38,984 nucleotides of DNA from Verrucomicrobiota bacterium (lineage in GTDB: Bacteria; Verrucomicrobiota; Verrucomicrobiia; Limisphaerales; AV2), in assembly GCA_003218515.1 (NCBI GenBank), contig QHNT01000058.1, positions 1 to 38,984 of the forward strand, given 5' to 3'. The position numbers and the translations under genes are program-made. Under the pieces are notes generated by a model that did not search any database, was not told the DNA's origin, and was given only the letters and a program-made list of their open reading frames with translations. This document shows, piece after piece, positions 8,350-17,553 of this stretch. Positions within the stretch are counted from its first letter, which is position 1. Each line of letters starts with the position of its first letter.

Positions 8350-8419
8350 GTAGCCACCGACGTGAGCAGTGGACCGTTGTGATCCTCATTTCTGTCCGCC
8401 TCCTCACGTCGGCGGCTAC
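8350..8419. repeat. Inverted pair of GTAGCCGCCGACGTGAG elements
   Basis: GTAGCCACCGACGTGAG (8350-8366) and CTCACGTCGGCGGCTAC (8403-8419) match in inverse at 16 of 17 positions. Each also folds alone: CCAC/GTGG at 8354-8372, and CCGCC/GGCGG (8396-8415) around the loop GACGTGAGGA as read on the minus strand. The second copy starts 21 bp after the stop of the minus-strand oxidoreductase gene, in its sense orientation. Confidence 0.75.
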
Positions 8420-8440
8420 GCGGGCTGCGAAATATCCAGG

Positions 8441-9883
8441 CTAGAGTTTCCAACCCTTGCGGAACTGGCGGCGGACAAACTGCTCGGCGGCCGAGGTATT
8501 TTTGGCCTTCATGTTGGGGCCGTCCCACTCCAATTTCTGTCCGGTGCGCATGGCGACATCGCCCAGGAGAATGATCTCCGTCAGGTACGCCGCGATGTCG
8601 AAATTCGAATAGGGGGTCGGGCCGCCCTTGATGGCCGCAATCCATTCAAGGTGATGTCGCTTGTCGGTGTCGGTATCGAGAGTGTTGCGAGGAATCGTTT
8701 GTGGGATGTCCTTGACCGCCTCGTGCTTCATCCCGTCGGTGTATTCTTTTTCGTCGTTTAGCTTGACGAAGAAACTCGCGCCGTAGTCATCCTTAGAGAA
8801 CAGTTTGCCTTTGTCGCCGATGAGCAGGCAGCCGCTGCCGGGGACTTTGCCCAACATTTCCTCAATCTCAGCGGTGAGTTCCTTCGGTGGTTTGCTGTTG
8901 CCATCGTGAACGTAGGGGGCATTCGGCAATGGATTGCCGCCGTCATACCACCAGAACTGGGCCGGCGCGAGCCCTTCACGGGCCGGAAACTCGAACCGAA
9001 TTTTTGACTTAAGCGGATAGGCTTCGCGGTTGATGTGCGAAGTTTCAGCTTCGATCTGAGTGGGATAGCCCAGTTTGAGCGCCCGGAACGGCATGTTGGA
9101 CGTGTGACACGCCATATCGCCGAGGGCGCCGGTTCCGAAATCCTGCCAACCACGCCAGGCGAAATCGTGATAGACCCTCTTGCCATCCGGCCACTTGTCT
9201 TTGTATGGCCGCATCGGCGCCGGGCCGATCCACAAATCCCAATCCAGCGTCCGCGGCACAGGATCCGAGCCCAGGGGACGATCCATCCCCTGCGGCCAGA
9301 TCGGGCGGTTGGACCAGACATGCACCTGGCGCACCGGGCCGATGGCTCCCGCCTGGATGACCTCCACGGCGCGGCGCAGCCCGCTCTCGGAACTGCCTTG
9401 ATTGCCCATCTGTGTGACGACCTTTTTTTCCGCGGCGACGCTCCGCATCATGCGCGCTTCATAGACGGAAATGGTGAGCGGCTTTTGACAATAAACGTGC
9501 TTGCCGAGTTTCATCGCCATGATGGCGGCGCAAGCGTGGTGATTATCCGGCGTGCTGACAATGACGGCGTCGATGTGCCGGTGCATTTTATTCAACATCT
9601 TCCGATAATCCCGGAAGACTTTGGCGCCCGGGTACTGTTGGTGCCGGCGATCGAGGGTGTTTTGGTCAACGTCGCACAGGGCGACAATGTTCTCGGAAGA
9701 GCAACAGTCTGTGTCGCTGGAGCCTTTACCGCCGGCGCCGATTTGAGCGATGTTGACTTTGCCGTTCAAGTTTCGAGCGCGCAGCAGGTAGGGCCCGGTC
9801 AGCACCGTGGCGCCGATGGCGAGCGAGGAATACCTGATGAAATGACGGCGAGAATGCCTGGAGAGGATGACGTGCTTGTTCAT
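8441..9883 (-). CDS. Tat-exported Gfo/Idh/MocA family oxidoreductase
   Basis: 480 residues from the ATG at 9883; an in-frame GTG at 9892 would add three. A twin-arginine signal (SRRHFI, residues 11-16, then a hydrophobic stretch ending near LLRARN) marks export in folded form with its cofactor. The Rossmann motif follows (IAQIGAGGKG), then a VALCDVD strand end and the QKPLT sequence that replaces the usual EKP. The C-terminal half carries the family's GFO/IDH C-terminal fold (WRGWQDFGTGALGDMACH, with HTSN). Such proteins are NAD(P)-dependent sugar or polyol oxidoreductases, very numerous in Planctomycetes and Verrucomicrobia. The substrate cannot be read from the sequence. Stand-alone gene; repeat elements lie on both sides. 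Confidence 0.92.
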   Translation of the reverse strand: MNKHVILSRHSRRHFIRYSSLAIGATVLTGPYLLRARNLNGKVNIAQIGAGGKGSSDTDCCSSENIVALCDVDQNTLDRRHQQYPGAKVFRDYRKMLNKMHRHIDAVIVSTPDNHHACAAIMAMKLGKHVYCQKPLTISVYEARMMRSVAAEKKVVTQMGNQGSSESGLRRAVEVIQAGAIGPVRQVHVWSNRPIWPQGMDRPLGSDPVPRTLDWDLWIGPAPMRPYKDKWPDGKRVYHDFAWRGWQDFGTGALGDMACHTSNMPFRALKLGYPTQIEAETSHINREAYPLKSKIRFEFPAREGLAPAQFWWYDGGNPLPNAPYVHDGNSKPPKELTAEIEEMLGKVPGSGCLLIGDKGKLFSKDDYGASFFVKLNDEKEYTDGMKHEAVKDIPQTIPRNTLDTDTDKRHHLEWIAAIKGGPTPYSNFDIAAYLTEIILLGDVAMRTGQKLEWDGPNMKAKNTSAAEQFVRRQFRKGWKL

Positions 9884-10000
9884 GGATTTCACGAATACCC
9901 GCGGGCGGCTGGCAACACAAGTTCAATTTCATGGCCTCTCTCCGCGCGCGCGCTTGACACTACCACCCTATCGAGTCCGGTGTGCAAGATTTCCGAGGAC

Positions 10001-10072
10001 CCCTCACCCTATCCCTCTCCCCATCCGATGGGGATCCGATGGGGAGAGGGTGGCCTCAGGCCGGGTGAGGGG
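10001..10072. repeat. CTCACCC/CTCTCCCC palindromic element, copy 3
   Basis: CCCTCACCCTATCCCTCTCC pairs with the GGGGAGAGGG...GGGTGAGGGG side. The loop carries a duplicated CCGATGGGGAT unit (10025-10044), a sign of local slippage. Confidence 0.7.
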
Positions 10073-10082
10073 AATACGTGCG

Positions 10083-10180
10083 TCACATCAGCTTGGTTGC
10101 GGTGTTGAGTTGCGGCCTGTCCATGCCGACGGGTTTGCCGCTGATGAAAACGCCGTCTGCAAAGCGCTTTAAGCGTCTTG
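10083..10180 (-). pseudogene. Possible 3' remnant of an unknown gene
   Basis: On the minus strand one frame reads RFADGVFISGKPVGMDRPQ then LNTATKLM and a TGA stop at 10083-10085. It has protein-like composition, but an in-frame TGA precedes it after about 30 codons and no start fits. I do not recognise the family. It could be chance. Confidence 0.25.
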
Positions 10181-10244
10181 CTCAAACCAGCGGCCTCTGG
10201 TAATCCAAGCTGATAAATATCGATTTAGCGGCCCAAAAGACAAA

Positions 10245-10988
10245 ATGAACCAGAAACTCTCCCTGCTTAACCGGCGGCTGTTCCACTTCGTCTCCCTTAG
10301 CGCGCTTTTGGCGATACCTTTGTTCACCGACGTGGCTGATGGCCGGGCGGCGGACGCTTCTTCCGGTTCGCCGCAAAAGGCGGCTGGGGATCTGACGCCG
10401 TTGCCTTTGAACCTGCCCCCTGCGGGTTACGAAGGCACGCCCAAGGATATGCCCCCGGATACCACCGCCGAGAAGCCGACCGGCAAGCCGCGTCCGCCGT
10501 TCTACGCGCCCAAGGGCGTCCAAAACGTTGCCCTGGGCAAACCCGTGACCAGCAGCGACCCCAGTCCCATCTCGGGCGATCTCAAGCAAATCACGGACGG
10601 AAAAAAGCATGCGTTCGACGAAAATGTTGTGACTTTGCGCCGCCGTACGCAGTGGGTGCAGATTGATTTGCAAGGGGAGCACAACGTTTACGCCATCTTG
10701 ATCTGGCACGAGCACAAGACGCCGGTTGTTTATCGCGATGTGATCGTGCAGGTCGCGGACGATCCTGAATTCAAGAGCGACGTTCACACGCTTTTTAACA
10801 ATGACCAGGATAACAGCTCTGGCCTGGGAGTCGGCACCGACCGGGAATACTTCGAGAACCATGAAGGCAAACTGATCGATGCCAAGGGAACCAAAGCCCG
10901 CTACGTCCGGTGCTACAGCAAGGGCAATACCGACTACGCGCTGAACTCCTACACCGAGATCGAGGTTTACGCGTTGCCCGCCCAATGA
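10245..10988 (+). CDS. Secreted protein with a discoidin-like (F5/8 type C) domain
   Basis: 247 residues. An N-terminal hydrophobic segment (about residues 12-27, FVSLSALLAIPLF) looks like a signal peptide. A Pro-rich linker (residues ~45-88) follows, then a beta-sandwich region starting at NVALGKPVTSSDPSP. That opening, the QITDGKKHAFDE turn, the WVQIDLQGEHNVYAI strand and the ARYVRCYS end are hallmarks of F5/8 type C carbohydrate- or surface-binding modules. There is no catalytic motif. Its TGA overlaps the ATG of the next gene (ATGA), so the two are translationally coupled and probably act together at the cell envelope. The ATG at 10245 has only a weak ribosome site. Confidence 0.8.
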   Translation: MNQKLSLLNRRLFHFVSLSALLAIPLFTDVADGRAADASSGSPQKAAGDLTPLPLNLPPAGYEGTPKDMPPDTTAEKPTGKPRPPFYAPKGVQNVALGKPVTSSDPSPISGDLKQITDGKKHAFDENVVTLRRRTQWVQIDLQGEHNVYAILIWHEHKTPVVYRDVIVQVADDPEFKSDVHTLFNNDQDNSSGLGVGTDREYFENHEGKLIDAKGTKARYVRCYSKGNTDYALNSYTEIEVYALPAQ

Positions 10989-12415
10989 ACCGGTGGTTCG
11001 CGCCGGGACTTCTCCTCGTCGCCGGCCTGGCGTTGGCGCTGCGTTTGCCGGAGTTGGACCGCCGCCCGATGCACAACGACGAGGGCGTCAACGCGATGAG
11101 GTTCCGTTCGCTCTGGGTCAGCAACACTTACCAATACGACCCCAACGAATTTCATGGCCCGACTCTCGAATATTCCACGGTTCCATCCGCGTGGCTGAGT
11201 GCGTCTCACGATTTCAATTCGTTCACCGAGTCCACGTTTCGCCGTGTCACCGTCGCGTTCGGCGTGGGGCTGATCCTGCTGCTCTTCCTGTTCGCCGATG
11301 CTTTGGGAAAGCTCGAAACGCTCTGCGCTGCGGGGCTGACGGCCATTTCGCCGGCCATGGTTTTCTACAGCCGGTATTACATCCACGAGATGTTGCTGGT
11401 CTTCTTCACGGCCCTGACGGTGGCCGCGTGCTGGCGCTACCTTCAAACCAAGTCCAGTGGCTGGAGCTTGTTGGCCGGCGTCGGTTTGGGTCTGATGTAT
11501 GCGACGAAGGAGACTTTTGTTTTTGCTTTGATCTCGATGCTTGCCGCCGCGGCCTGCGCGTCGGCTTGGGGCCGATGGCTGGACGGCCAGCGTGTCAACC
11601 GCAAATCGCACTTAAACCTCAAACACATCTTCGCCGCGCTCGCCGCCGCCTTGTTGATCTCCATGGCATTTTTCTCCTCGCTCTTTACCAACGTCAGGGG
11701 GCCGTTGGATTCGCTGAGGACCTATCTGCCCTGGCTGCATCGGGCGGGCGGAGCATCGCCGCACGTTCATTCGTGGTACTTTTACTTCCGGCGACTGGTC
11801 TTTTTTCATTACCCGAATGGGCCGTTCTGGAGCGAGGCATTGATCGTCGTACTGGCGGTGGTCGGATTCGTCGCCGCCTTGACGCGTCGCTGGCAATGTC
11901 AAGGCAACGTGACCTTTATGCGGATCATTGCCTTTTACACCGCCGGCCTGACGCTGATCTACACGGTGCTCTCCTACAAGACGCCGTGGTGTCTGCTGGG
12001 CTTTCTTCACGGCATGATTTTGCTCGCGGGTGTTGGCGCGGCGGCGCTCCTGCGCGCGTGCCAGCCTCGCTCGTTGAAATGGACGGCCGGTATTTTCCTG
12101 CTCGCCGGGTCGGCGCACCTTGAAGGTCACGACGCGGTTGTCAAAGTGATGGCGCCCGGAAACGACTACTGGCCGCTGCCCTGGTATCTGCGGAGGTTGA
12201 ATTATGTCGGCTTTTGGAACAGGATTCCGCCGGACCCGCTGGCGCCGATCATGATCGTATCGTCTGAATTCCAGGCGGCGTTTGATGAACGACCGGAGAA
12301 GACCCACCTCATGGCCGGTTACTTCCAATTGCGACCGCAGGTGTTCTTCGAGCTGTATGTCGAGATTAATCTCTGGCGCGAATATGTGAATACGTTGGCG
12401 CCCGAAAAAGACTGA
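10985..12415 (+). CDS. Agl23-like (TIGR03663 type) membrane glycosyltransferase
   Basis: 476 residues with about ten predicted membrane segments. The first periplasmic loop carries the acidic GT-C motif (RRPMHNDEGVNAM, Asp32-Glu33) expected for lipid-phosphosugar-dependent transferases. Further family features are FHGPTLEYSTVPSAW, SRYYIHEMLLVFF and YKTPWCLLGF. The family was named after archaeal Agl23 (flippase-associated) and is frequent in Verrucomicrobia and Planctomycetes. It presumably transfers a polyprenyl-linked sugar to protein or glycan on the outer face of the cytoplasmic membrane. The start overlaps the stop of the discoidin-like gene by 4 bp. The exact donor and acceptor are unknown. 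Confidence 0.85.
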   Translation: MNRWFAPGLLLVAGLALALRLPELDRRPMHNDEGVNAMRFRSLWVSNTYQYDPNEFHGPTLEYSTVPSAWLSASHDFNSFTESTFRRVTVAFGVGLILLLFLFADALGKLETLCAAGLTAISPAMVFYSRYYIHEMLLVFFTALTVAACWRYLQTKSSGWSLLAGVGLGLMYATKETFVFALISMLAAAACASAWGRWLDGQRVNRKSHLNLKHIFAALAAALLISMAFFSSLFTNVRGPLDSLRTYLPWLHRAGGASPHVHSWYFYFRRLVFFHYPNGPFWSEALIVVLAVVGFVAALTRRWQCQGNVTFMRIIAFYTAGLTLIYTVLSYKTPWCLLGFLHGMILLAGVGAAALLRACQPRSLKWTAGIFLLAGSAHLEGHDAVVKVMAPGNDYWPLPWYLRRLNYVGFWNRIPPDPLAPIMIVSSEFQAAFDERPEKTHLMAGYFQLRPQVFFELYVEINLWREYVNTLAPEKD

Positions 12416-12503
12416 TATCATTTCCGGGAAAGACTCATGGACCGTTGGATGGGAGGCTGCCCATGGATACCCCCGCTCTCGGCCTGCCGGTCACCTCTTG
12501 CAT

Positions 12504-13787
12504 TCACTCGTATCGCAGCGACTCAATCGGGTCGAGGTTGGCGGCTTTGAAGGCGGGGTAAGTGCCGAAAATGATCCCCACGATGGAGCAAATCAGCAGG
12601 CCGAAAATGATCCAGTCCACCGGCACGACCGGCGGCACCTTGAGGAAAATCGCCGCGACGTTTCCACCCAGGATTCCCAGTGCGACGCCGAGCACGCCGC
12701 CCACTTCGCAAAGCACGATCGCTTCCATGATGAATTGCGTCATAATATTCCGTTTCTTGGCGCCGACCGCGCGCCGGATGCCGATTTCGCGCGTTCGCTC
12801 CGTCACTGAGACGAGCATGATATTCATGATGCCGATGCCCGCGGCGATCAGCGCGATGGAGCTGATGACGGCGACGACGACGCGCACGGTCAGTGTGAAC
12901 GACTTGAACTGGCTGATGAGCGAGTCGTTGGAAAAAATTTCAAAGTCGTCCTCCTTGCCTGGCTCGACCTTGCGAATGGCGCGCAGGATGCCGCGCACTT
13001 GTTCGACGGTGTCGTCGTATTTCGCCTGGCTGGGCGCCTGGACGAGGATGGAAATGCTGCGCCAGGTCCGTCCGAAACGGTTCAGGCCGGTGGTGATGGG
13101 AATGACCGCGAAATTGTCCTGATCGCTGCCGAGCATTGCGCCCTTGGATTCCAGCACGCCCACCACCGAGTAACTGATGCCGCTGAGCTTGACGCGTTCA
13201 CCGACGGCGGAACCGAACGGAAACAATGTCTTCGCCAACGCGCCGCCCAGCACGCATATGTCTCGCGCGCTTTCGACATCCGGCTCCTGCAGCGCGCGAC
13301 CGTCCTGCACGCTCCAGTTGTGCGCCGGGAATGTGCCGGGACTGCCGCCGATCATGCGAACGTTGGGCGGAGTTTTTTCGTAGCGCGAAATCGCCTGCCC
13401 GTTGCCATCCCAGAAAAAAGTCTCCAGGCCAACATTCTGCGCCGCAGTTGCCCGTTCCATCACCTGCCGCCCCTGCGGCAACGTGATGTTTTTCCGGCGC
13501 CAGAATTTTTCGAATCCTTCCGGTCCGCCGAAATAAACCGCCGGCCACTTCTGAATTTCAAACGTATTCGCGCCGAGCTGACTTAACTCGGTCTCGATGT
13601 TGTTCTGCATGACGCGCATGGCCGTCATCACGACGATGATGGAGAAAACGCCGACCAGCACGCCGAGCAACGTCAGCGCCGAGCGCAACTTGTGCGCCGC
13701 GAGCGCGCTCATCGCCATCAGAAAGCTCTCCTTGATTTCGGCGCGGAGAATCCGGCTCGAGGCCGATGAACGAAACGCAGCACTCAC
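12504..13787 (-). CDS. MacB/FtsX-type ABC transporter permease (second of two)
   Basis: 427 residues from a GTG at 13787, chosen because GAGAGGAAA stands just before it; an ORF extension to 13862 lacks support. Layout is that of MacB permease halves without an ATPase. One membrane segment (about residues 37-57, LTLLGVLVGVFSIIVVMTAM) is followed by a large periplasmic domain (MacB_PCD, with LGANTFEI and VVGVLESKGAM). A C-terminal FtsX domain with three segments includes [20 protein letters not shown] and IRRAVGAKK, the coupling helix to the ATPase. It ends the operon after the adaptor, ATPase and first permease. The two permeases could form a heterodimer around the single ATPase. Export substrate unknown. 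Confidence 0.92.
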   Translation of the reverse strand: MSAAFRSSASSRILRAEIKESFLMAMSALAAHKLRSALTLLGVLVGVFSIIVVMTAMRVMQNNIETELSQLGANTFEIQKWPAVYFGGPEGFEKFWRRKNITLPQGRQVMERATAAQNVGLETFFWDGNGQAISRYEKTPPNVRMIGGSPGTFPAHNWSVQDGRALQEPDVESARDICVLGGALAKTLFPFGSAVGERVKLSGISYSVVGVLESKGAMLGSDQDNFAVIPITTGLNRFGRTWRSISILVQAPSQAKYDDTVEQVRGILRAIRKVEPGKEDDFEIFSNDSLISQFKSFTLTVRVVVAVISSIALIAAGIGIMNIMLVSVTERTREIGIRRAVGAKKRNIMTQFIMEAIVLCEVGGVLGVALGILGGNVAAIFLKVPPVVPVDWIIFGLLICSIVGIIFGTYPAFKAANLDPIESLRYE

Positions 13788-13890
13788 AACTTTCCTCTCT
13801 TTGAACCGGAATGTAGGGCACTCAAAGGAGACTGCCTGGAGCGGTGCCGCGCCCAAGAGCATGAGACTGCCCCGCGACGGCGGATGTTTC

Positions 13891-13925
13891 TCCCTCTCCT
13901 GGGGGAGAGGGCCGGGGTGAGGGCG
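13891..13925. repeat. CTCTCC/GGGAGAGGG element, copy 4
   Basis: CCCTCTCCTGGGGGAGAGGG folds as a hairpin and continues with CCGGGGTGAGGGCG. The copy at 32194-32230 matches it and similarity extends ~40 bp further right (GTTTCCTC...TTTTCG.AGT), so these are copies of a longer element. It sits in the 234-bp gap between the two permease genes. Confidence 0.75.
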
Positions 13926-14021
13926 GATGTTTCCTCTCGTCTCATTTTCGCAGTGGCGGGTCGGGGTCAGGAGGAAAAGAGCTCCACGCCACTCTCGCTC
14001 CCGATCACGCGCCTCATGACA

Positions 14022-15251
14022 TCACTCGTTCCTCAACGCATCGACCGGGTTCATCCGCGCCGCGCGCCACGCGGGGAAAAAGCCCGACACGATGCCGGTC
14101 AAAATGGAAACCAACAACGCAATCCCCGCGACGGTCAGGGACAGGGTTGCCGGCAGAAATTGCCCGATCAAAAAGGTCATCGGCCAGGCGATCGCCAGCG
14201 CCAGCAGACCGCCCAGCAGACAAATGCTCGCCGCCTCGATTAGAAACTGGACGAGAATCGTGCGCCGCTTTGCGCCGATGGCCTTGCGAACGCCAATTTC
14301 TCTTGTCCGCTCCGCCACGGAGACAAACATGATATTCATGATACCAATGCCGCCCACGAACAACGACAGTCCCGTGATGAACAACCCCGCGGTGGCAATC
14401 GTGCCGGCCACGCGGTTGAACGTGCTGATGAAGTTCTCCTGCTGGTTGATCGCAAAATCGTCCTCTTTGCCCGGCGGAACATGGCGGATTTTGCGCATGA
14501 CACCGCGCAGTTCCTCCTTCGCGTCCTCCAGGCTTTTCAAGTCCGCCACCTTCACCTGGATTTCAAAGTCGGGGTCGTGCCATATTCCGCTCAGAAACTG
14601 CTTCACGGGAATGATGACCTGATTGTCGAGGTTGAAGTGGCCGAGGAAATTTCCCTGCTTCTCCAGCACGCCGACGACTTCGAAATCCTGCTGGCCGACT
14701 TTGATTTTGTTGCCCAGCGCGGGTCCCAGTTGGAACAGATTGGTGGCGACTTCGAAGCCGATCACGCAGACCGGACGTCCACCGTCAGCTTCCTCGGCCG
14801 TGAGGAAACGTCCCTGTGCCACCGCGGAACCGCTCGTGAATTGAAACTGCTCGGTCGTGCCGATGACGGTCACACTGCTGGAGTTGCGATTTTTGTATTT
14901 CACCGGGCGGCGGGAATCAACGAAGGGAGCAATCGCGCGCGCCAGGGTGACCTGCTTTTCCAGTTCGCGCACTTGCGCCAGGGTAATGTCGTGGCGATCG
15001 CGCACTTTCAGCCATTCTTCATAGGAATCAATGAACCAGGAGGTGCGCGACACGTACAGAACGTCGGCGCCCAACATGGAAATGCTGCGCAGAAACGCGC
15101 GGTTCAAGCCGTCAATCGCCGTGCCCATCAAGGTCACAGTCACGACACCGATAACGATGCCGAGCGTCGTGAGGATGGACCGCAGCTTGTTCGCGCGGAT
15201 GGCGTCCCAGGCGATGAACAACCCCTCTTTGACTTCGGTGTAAAAGTTCAT
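14022..15251 (-). CDS. MacB/FtsX-type ABC transporter permease (first of two)
   Basis: 409 residues. The first membrane segment (about 24-46, [21 protein letters not shown]) is followed by a MacB-type periplasmic domain ([25 protein letters not shown]), then the FtsX domain with three segments and [20 protein letters not shown] plus [12 protein letters not shown]. It ends [10 protein letters not shown], the usual family ending. The ATG overlaps the ATPase stop by 4 bp (ATGA), so the ATPase and this permease are translated together. Compared with MacB itself, which fuses ATPase and permease, this is the split form. Confidence 0.94.
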   Translation of the reverse strand: MNFYTEVKEGLFIAWDAIRANKLRSILTTLGIVIGVVTVTLMGTAIDGLNRAFLRSISMLGADVLYVSRTSWFIDSYEEWLKVRDRHDITLAQVRELEKQVTLARAIAPFVDSRRPVKYKNRNSSSVTVIGTTEQFQFTSGSAVAQGRFLTAEEADGGRPVCVIGFEVATNLFQLGPALGNKIKVGQQDFEVVGVLEKQGNFLGHFNLDNQVIIPVKQFLSGIWHDPDFEIQVKVADLKSLEDAKEELRGVMRKIRHVPPGKEDDFAINQQENFISTFNRVAGTIATAGLFITGLSLFVGGIGIMNIMFVSVAERTREIGVRKAIGAKRRTILVQFLIEAASICLLGGLLALAIAWPMTFLIGQFLPATLSLTVAGIALLVSILTGIVSGFFPAWRAARMNPVDALRNE

Positions 15252-15958
15252 GACACGGCGACCGCCGCAAGCTTTCGCTCCACCCGTTCATCGCCCGCGA
15301 TCAATCCGTCGCGAATGCGCAAGACGCGACGGGCGTGCTGAGCGACGTTCTCCTCGTGGGTGACGACGATGATGGTGTTGCCCTTCAGCGACAGCGTCTC
15401 GAAGAGCGCCATGATTTCCTCGCCCGTTTTGGAATCGAGATTGCCGGTCGGTTCGTCGGCCAGAATGATGGACGGGTCGGTGACAAGCGCGCGGGCGACG
15501 GCGACGCGCTGTCGTTGTCCGCCGGAAAGCTCGTTGGGCTTATGGTGGATGCGGTCAGCCAGACCGACCTGTGTCAGGGCCTCGAGCGCCATTCGTTTGC
15601 GTTCCTCGTTGGCGAGGCCGGCATAAATCAGCGGCAGTTCGACGTTGCGCAGCGCGTTGGCGCGCGGCAGGAGGTTGAACGTCTGGAAAACGAAACCGAT
15701 TTCCTTGTTCCGAATCCCGGCGAGTTGGTTGTCATCCATCTCGCTGACGTTAACACCATTCAACTCGTAGAGGCCCGAAGTCGCGGTGTCCAGACAACCC
15801 AGGAGATTCATCAAAGTTGATTTGCCCGAACCGGACGGCCCCATGATGGCCACATATTCTCCGCGCTCGATTTCCAGCGACACCTCGCGCAAGGCGTGGA
15901 TGATCTCAGCGCCCATCTGGTATTGCCGGGAGATTTCCTGGAGGCGGATCAGGCTCAT
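15248..15958 (-). CDS. ABC transporter ATPase of the MacB/LolD type
   Basis: 236 residues. Walker [10 protein letters not shown] at 40-48, Q-loop FVFQTFNLL near 89-97, signature LSGGQRQ at 144-150, Walker [14 protein letters not shown] at 164-176 and H-loop His201. The [18 protein letters not shown] and [10 protein letters not shown] sequences are typical of the MacB/LolD/FtsE branch, which powers mechanotransmission rather than direct transport. The start ATG at 15958 is chosen by family length. The frame continues to 16021, but that extension ([10 protein letters not shown]) is merely a translation of the heptamer array 15968-15995. The array leaves little room for a normal ribosome site. 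The TGA overlaps the following permease ATG. Confidence 0.95.
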   Translation of the reverse strand: MSLIRLQEISRQYQMGAEIIHALREVSLEIERGEYVAIMGPSGSGKSTLMNLLGCLDTATSGLYELNGVNVSEMDDNQLAGIRNKEIGFVFQTFNLLPRANALRNVELPLIYAGLANEERKRMALEALTQVGLADRIHHKPNELSGGQRQRVAVARALVTDPSIILADEPTGNLDSKTGEEIMALFETLSLKGNTIIVVTHEENVAQHARRVLRIRDGLIAGDERVERKLAAVAVS

Positions 15959-15967
15959 GAGGAGAAA

Positions 15968-15995
15968 TCCGAAATCCGAAATCCGAAATCCGAAG
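15968..15995. repeat. Heptamer array TCCGAAA x4
   Basis: Four tandem heptamers, 28 bp (last unit TCCGAAG), starting 10 bp before the ATPase start codon. The same array, sequence and unit number, occurs inside hrpB at 26281-26308. It faces an inverted degenerate array at 16127-16175 across the 227-bp gap between the adaptor and ATPase genes. Confidence 0.85.
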
Positions 15996-16126
15996 GAACT
16001 CCAAAGCACGAAACGCGACATTCACGCCGCTTGGCGGTTCGAAGCCCTTGCCAAATCGCAACCCGAGGCGACGTCAATGCCGCGCTCCGAATGCGCGGCT
16101 CAGGGAGACTTTTCTGGTGTTTCAGC

Positions 16127-16175
16127 ATTCGGATTTCGAGCTTGTTTCGGACTTCGGAGTTCGAACTTCTGATTT
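16127..16175. repeat. Degenerate heptamer array (TTTCGGA type), inverted to 15968-15995
   Basis: About seven 7-bp units (ATTCGGA, TTTCGAG, ..., CGGACTT, CGGAGTT, CGAACTT, ...) starting 10 bp past the adaptor stop codon. Reading on the other strand gives TCCGAA-like units, so it pairs with the ATPase-side array. Between them 15996-16126 has no recognisable gene. Confidence 0.6.
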
Positions 16176-16185
16176 CCGTCCGTCT

Positions 16186-17553
16186 TCACTTCTTCTCCTT
16201 CTCCTTGTCCCCCTCCGGTTTGCCTTTGCGGATTTTCTTGCTGTCTTCCAGCTCGCGGCTGATAGCCTTGTAACCGCCGGAAACGACTTCCTGGCCTTCC
16301 TTCAGTCCTTCGACAATTTCCACGTAAGAGTCATCGGCGATGCCGCGTTTGACGGGCACCATCCTGGCGTGATCGATCTCTTCAAGAAAAACCACTTCGA
16401 CCGGTTTGGGCGGTTCGCCGCGTTTCTTGTCCGCTTTGTTCGTGCTGGTTCCGCTCGCGGGCGCGGCATCCGCGGCCATCACCGAACCGGAAGTGTTTTC
16501 AGCCAGTGTGACGGTGTTGGTCTTCGCGTCTTTGGCGGAAGGTTCCTTCGGCAAACGCGTGGTCACACTTTGGATTGGAACGGAGAGAACGTTGGTGCGG
16601 TAGCGTGTTTCAATCTCCGACGTCACCGACATGCCCGGTCGAAAATTCTCCTGTTCATCGACGCGGATTCTGACTTCGAACTTGGTCGCTTCTTGCGACT
16701 GTCCGCCGCCACCGCCGCTGCCAAGGCCGGAGTCCTTCGACGAATTGGCGATTTCCGTCACCGTCCCCTTGAACTTGCGGTCGCGAAATGCGTCCACTTC
16801 GAGGCGTGCTTTTTGTCCCGGCTTGATGAGCACGACATCGATCTCGCCGATGTCCACGCGCGCTTCCATTTCGTTCAAGTCGGATACAATCATGATTTCG
16901 GTGCCGGTCATCATCGCCGTGCCGACCACGCGCTCGCCGAGTCGCGAATTCAATTTGCTCACGGTGCCGTCCAGCGGCGACACGATGGTGGTTTTGGCCA
17001 GCTCTTCCTTGATTCGATCCAGCGATGCCTTGGCCACGTCCACCTGATGAACCGACGATTGGTACTGAGCTTGAGCCACTTCTAATCCCGTTTTGAATTC
17101 GAGGAAGGTGGACTCGGATTCCAGCCTGCCGCGGAACAGCTCGTCGTGCCGTTTGAATTCCAATTCGGCTTTTTTCATGCTGGCCTCCGCCAAATCCCTG
17201 CCGGAGGCGGCGGCCATGTATTGGGCCTCGGCGGACTTTACGTTGGCGATATAGGTGTCCGGCTTGATTTTCACCAGCAGATCGCCTTTGTTCACCAACT
17301 GACCCTCCTTGACCGGCAACTCGATAATCTCGCCGCTCACCTCGGGACTGATCTTCACCTGCAGCACCGGCTGAATTTTCCCGTTGGCGACGACGATCTC
17401 GGTGATGTTCCGGTGCGCGACCTTCTCGGTCTGAATCGTGATCACCGGCTCGCGTTTCTTGAAAATCGCCGCCAGCGTCAATCCCGCGACGAGCAGGCCA
17501 ATCACCGAGAAAACGATGATCTTCCTGCGCTTTTTGCTGTGCGGGTTAGCCAT
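16186..17553 (-). CDS. MacA-like periplasmic adaptor (HlyD/RND membrane-fusion family)
   Basis: 455 residues. One N-terminal membrane anchor (about 12-30, IIVFSVIGLLVAGLTLAAIF). A lipoyl/barrel-sandwich half follows (VANGKIQPVLQVKISPEVSGE), then an alpha-helical hairpin with coiled-coil character (about 100-190). The second lipoyl half is TTIVSPLDGTVSKLNSRLGE, then beta-barrel and membrane-proximal domains (RPGMSVTSEIETRY). A Gly/Ser-rich loop (GSGGGGGQSQ) interrupts the barrel, and a Lys/Glu-rich tail ends the protein. It is first in an operon with one ATPase and two permeases, so it should bridge the inner-membrane transporter to an outer-membrane channel. No TolC-like gene is in the window. 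Confidence 0.93.
   Translation of the reverse strand: MANPHSKKRRKIIVFSVIGLLVAGLTLAAIFKKREPVITIQTEKVAHRNITEIVVANGKIQPVLQVKISPEVSGEIIELPVKEGQLVNKGDLLVKIKPDTYIANVKSAEAQYMAAASGRDLAEASMKKAELEFKRHDELFRGRLESESTFLEFKTGLEVAQAQYQSSVHQVDVAKASLDRIKEELAKTTIVSPLDGTVSKLNSRLGERVVGTAMMTGTEIMIVSDLNEMEARVDIGEIDVVLIKPGQKARLEVDAFRDRKFKGTVTEIANSSKDSGLGSGGGGGQSQEATKFEVRIRVDEQENFRPGMSVTSEIETRYRTNVLSVPIQSVTTRLPKEPSAKDAKTNTVTLAENTSGSVMAADAAPASGTSTNKADKKRGEPPKPVEVVFLEEIDHARMVPVKRGIADDSYVEIVEGLKEGQEVVSGGYKAISRELEDSKKIRKGKPEGDKEKEKK

Larger units (their letters stand above)
8065..8440. other. Gene-free gap between purL and the oxidoreductase, filled with repeats
   Basis: No convincing coding sequence. 8241-8302 holds an imperfect ~60-bp palindrome of the CCCCTCACCC...CTCTCCCC...GGGGAGAGG...GAGGGG family. 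8350-8419 holds two inverted copies of the GTAGCCGCCGACGTGAG element. Confidence 0.6.
9884..10244. other. Gene-free gap between divergent genes, with a repeat and a possible gene fragment
   Basis: This interval separates the divergently read oxidoreductase and discoidin-like genes, so both promoters should be here. I see no convincing -35/-10 pair. It holds a long palindrome (10001-10072) and a short possible 3' remnant (10083-10180). Confidence 0.5.

Noticed and set aside
15959-16021. N-terminal extension of the ABC ATPase
   Set aside because: The extra residues ([10 protein letters not shown]) are a translation of the heptamer array; all family members start near [10 protein letters not shown].
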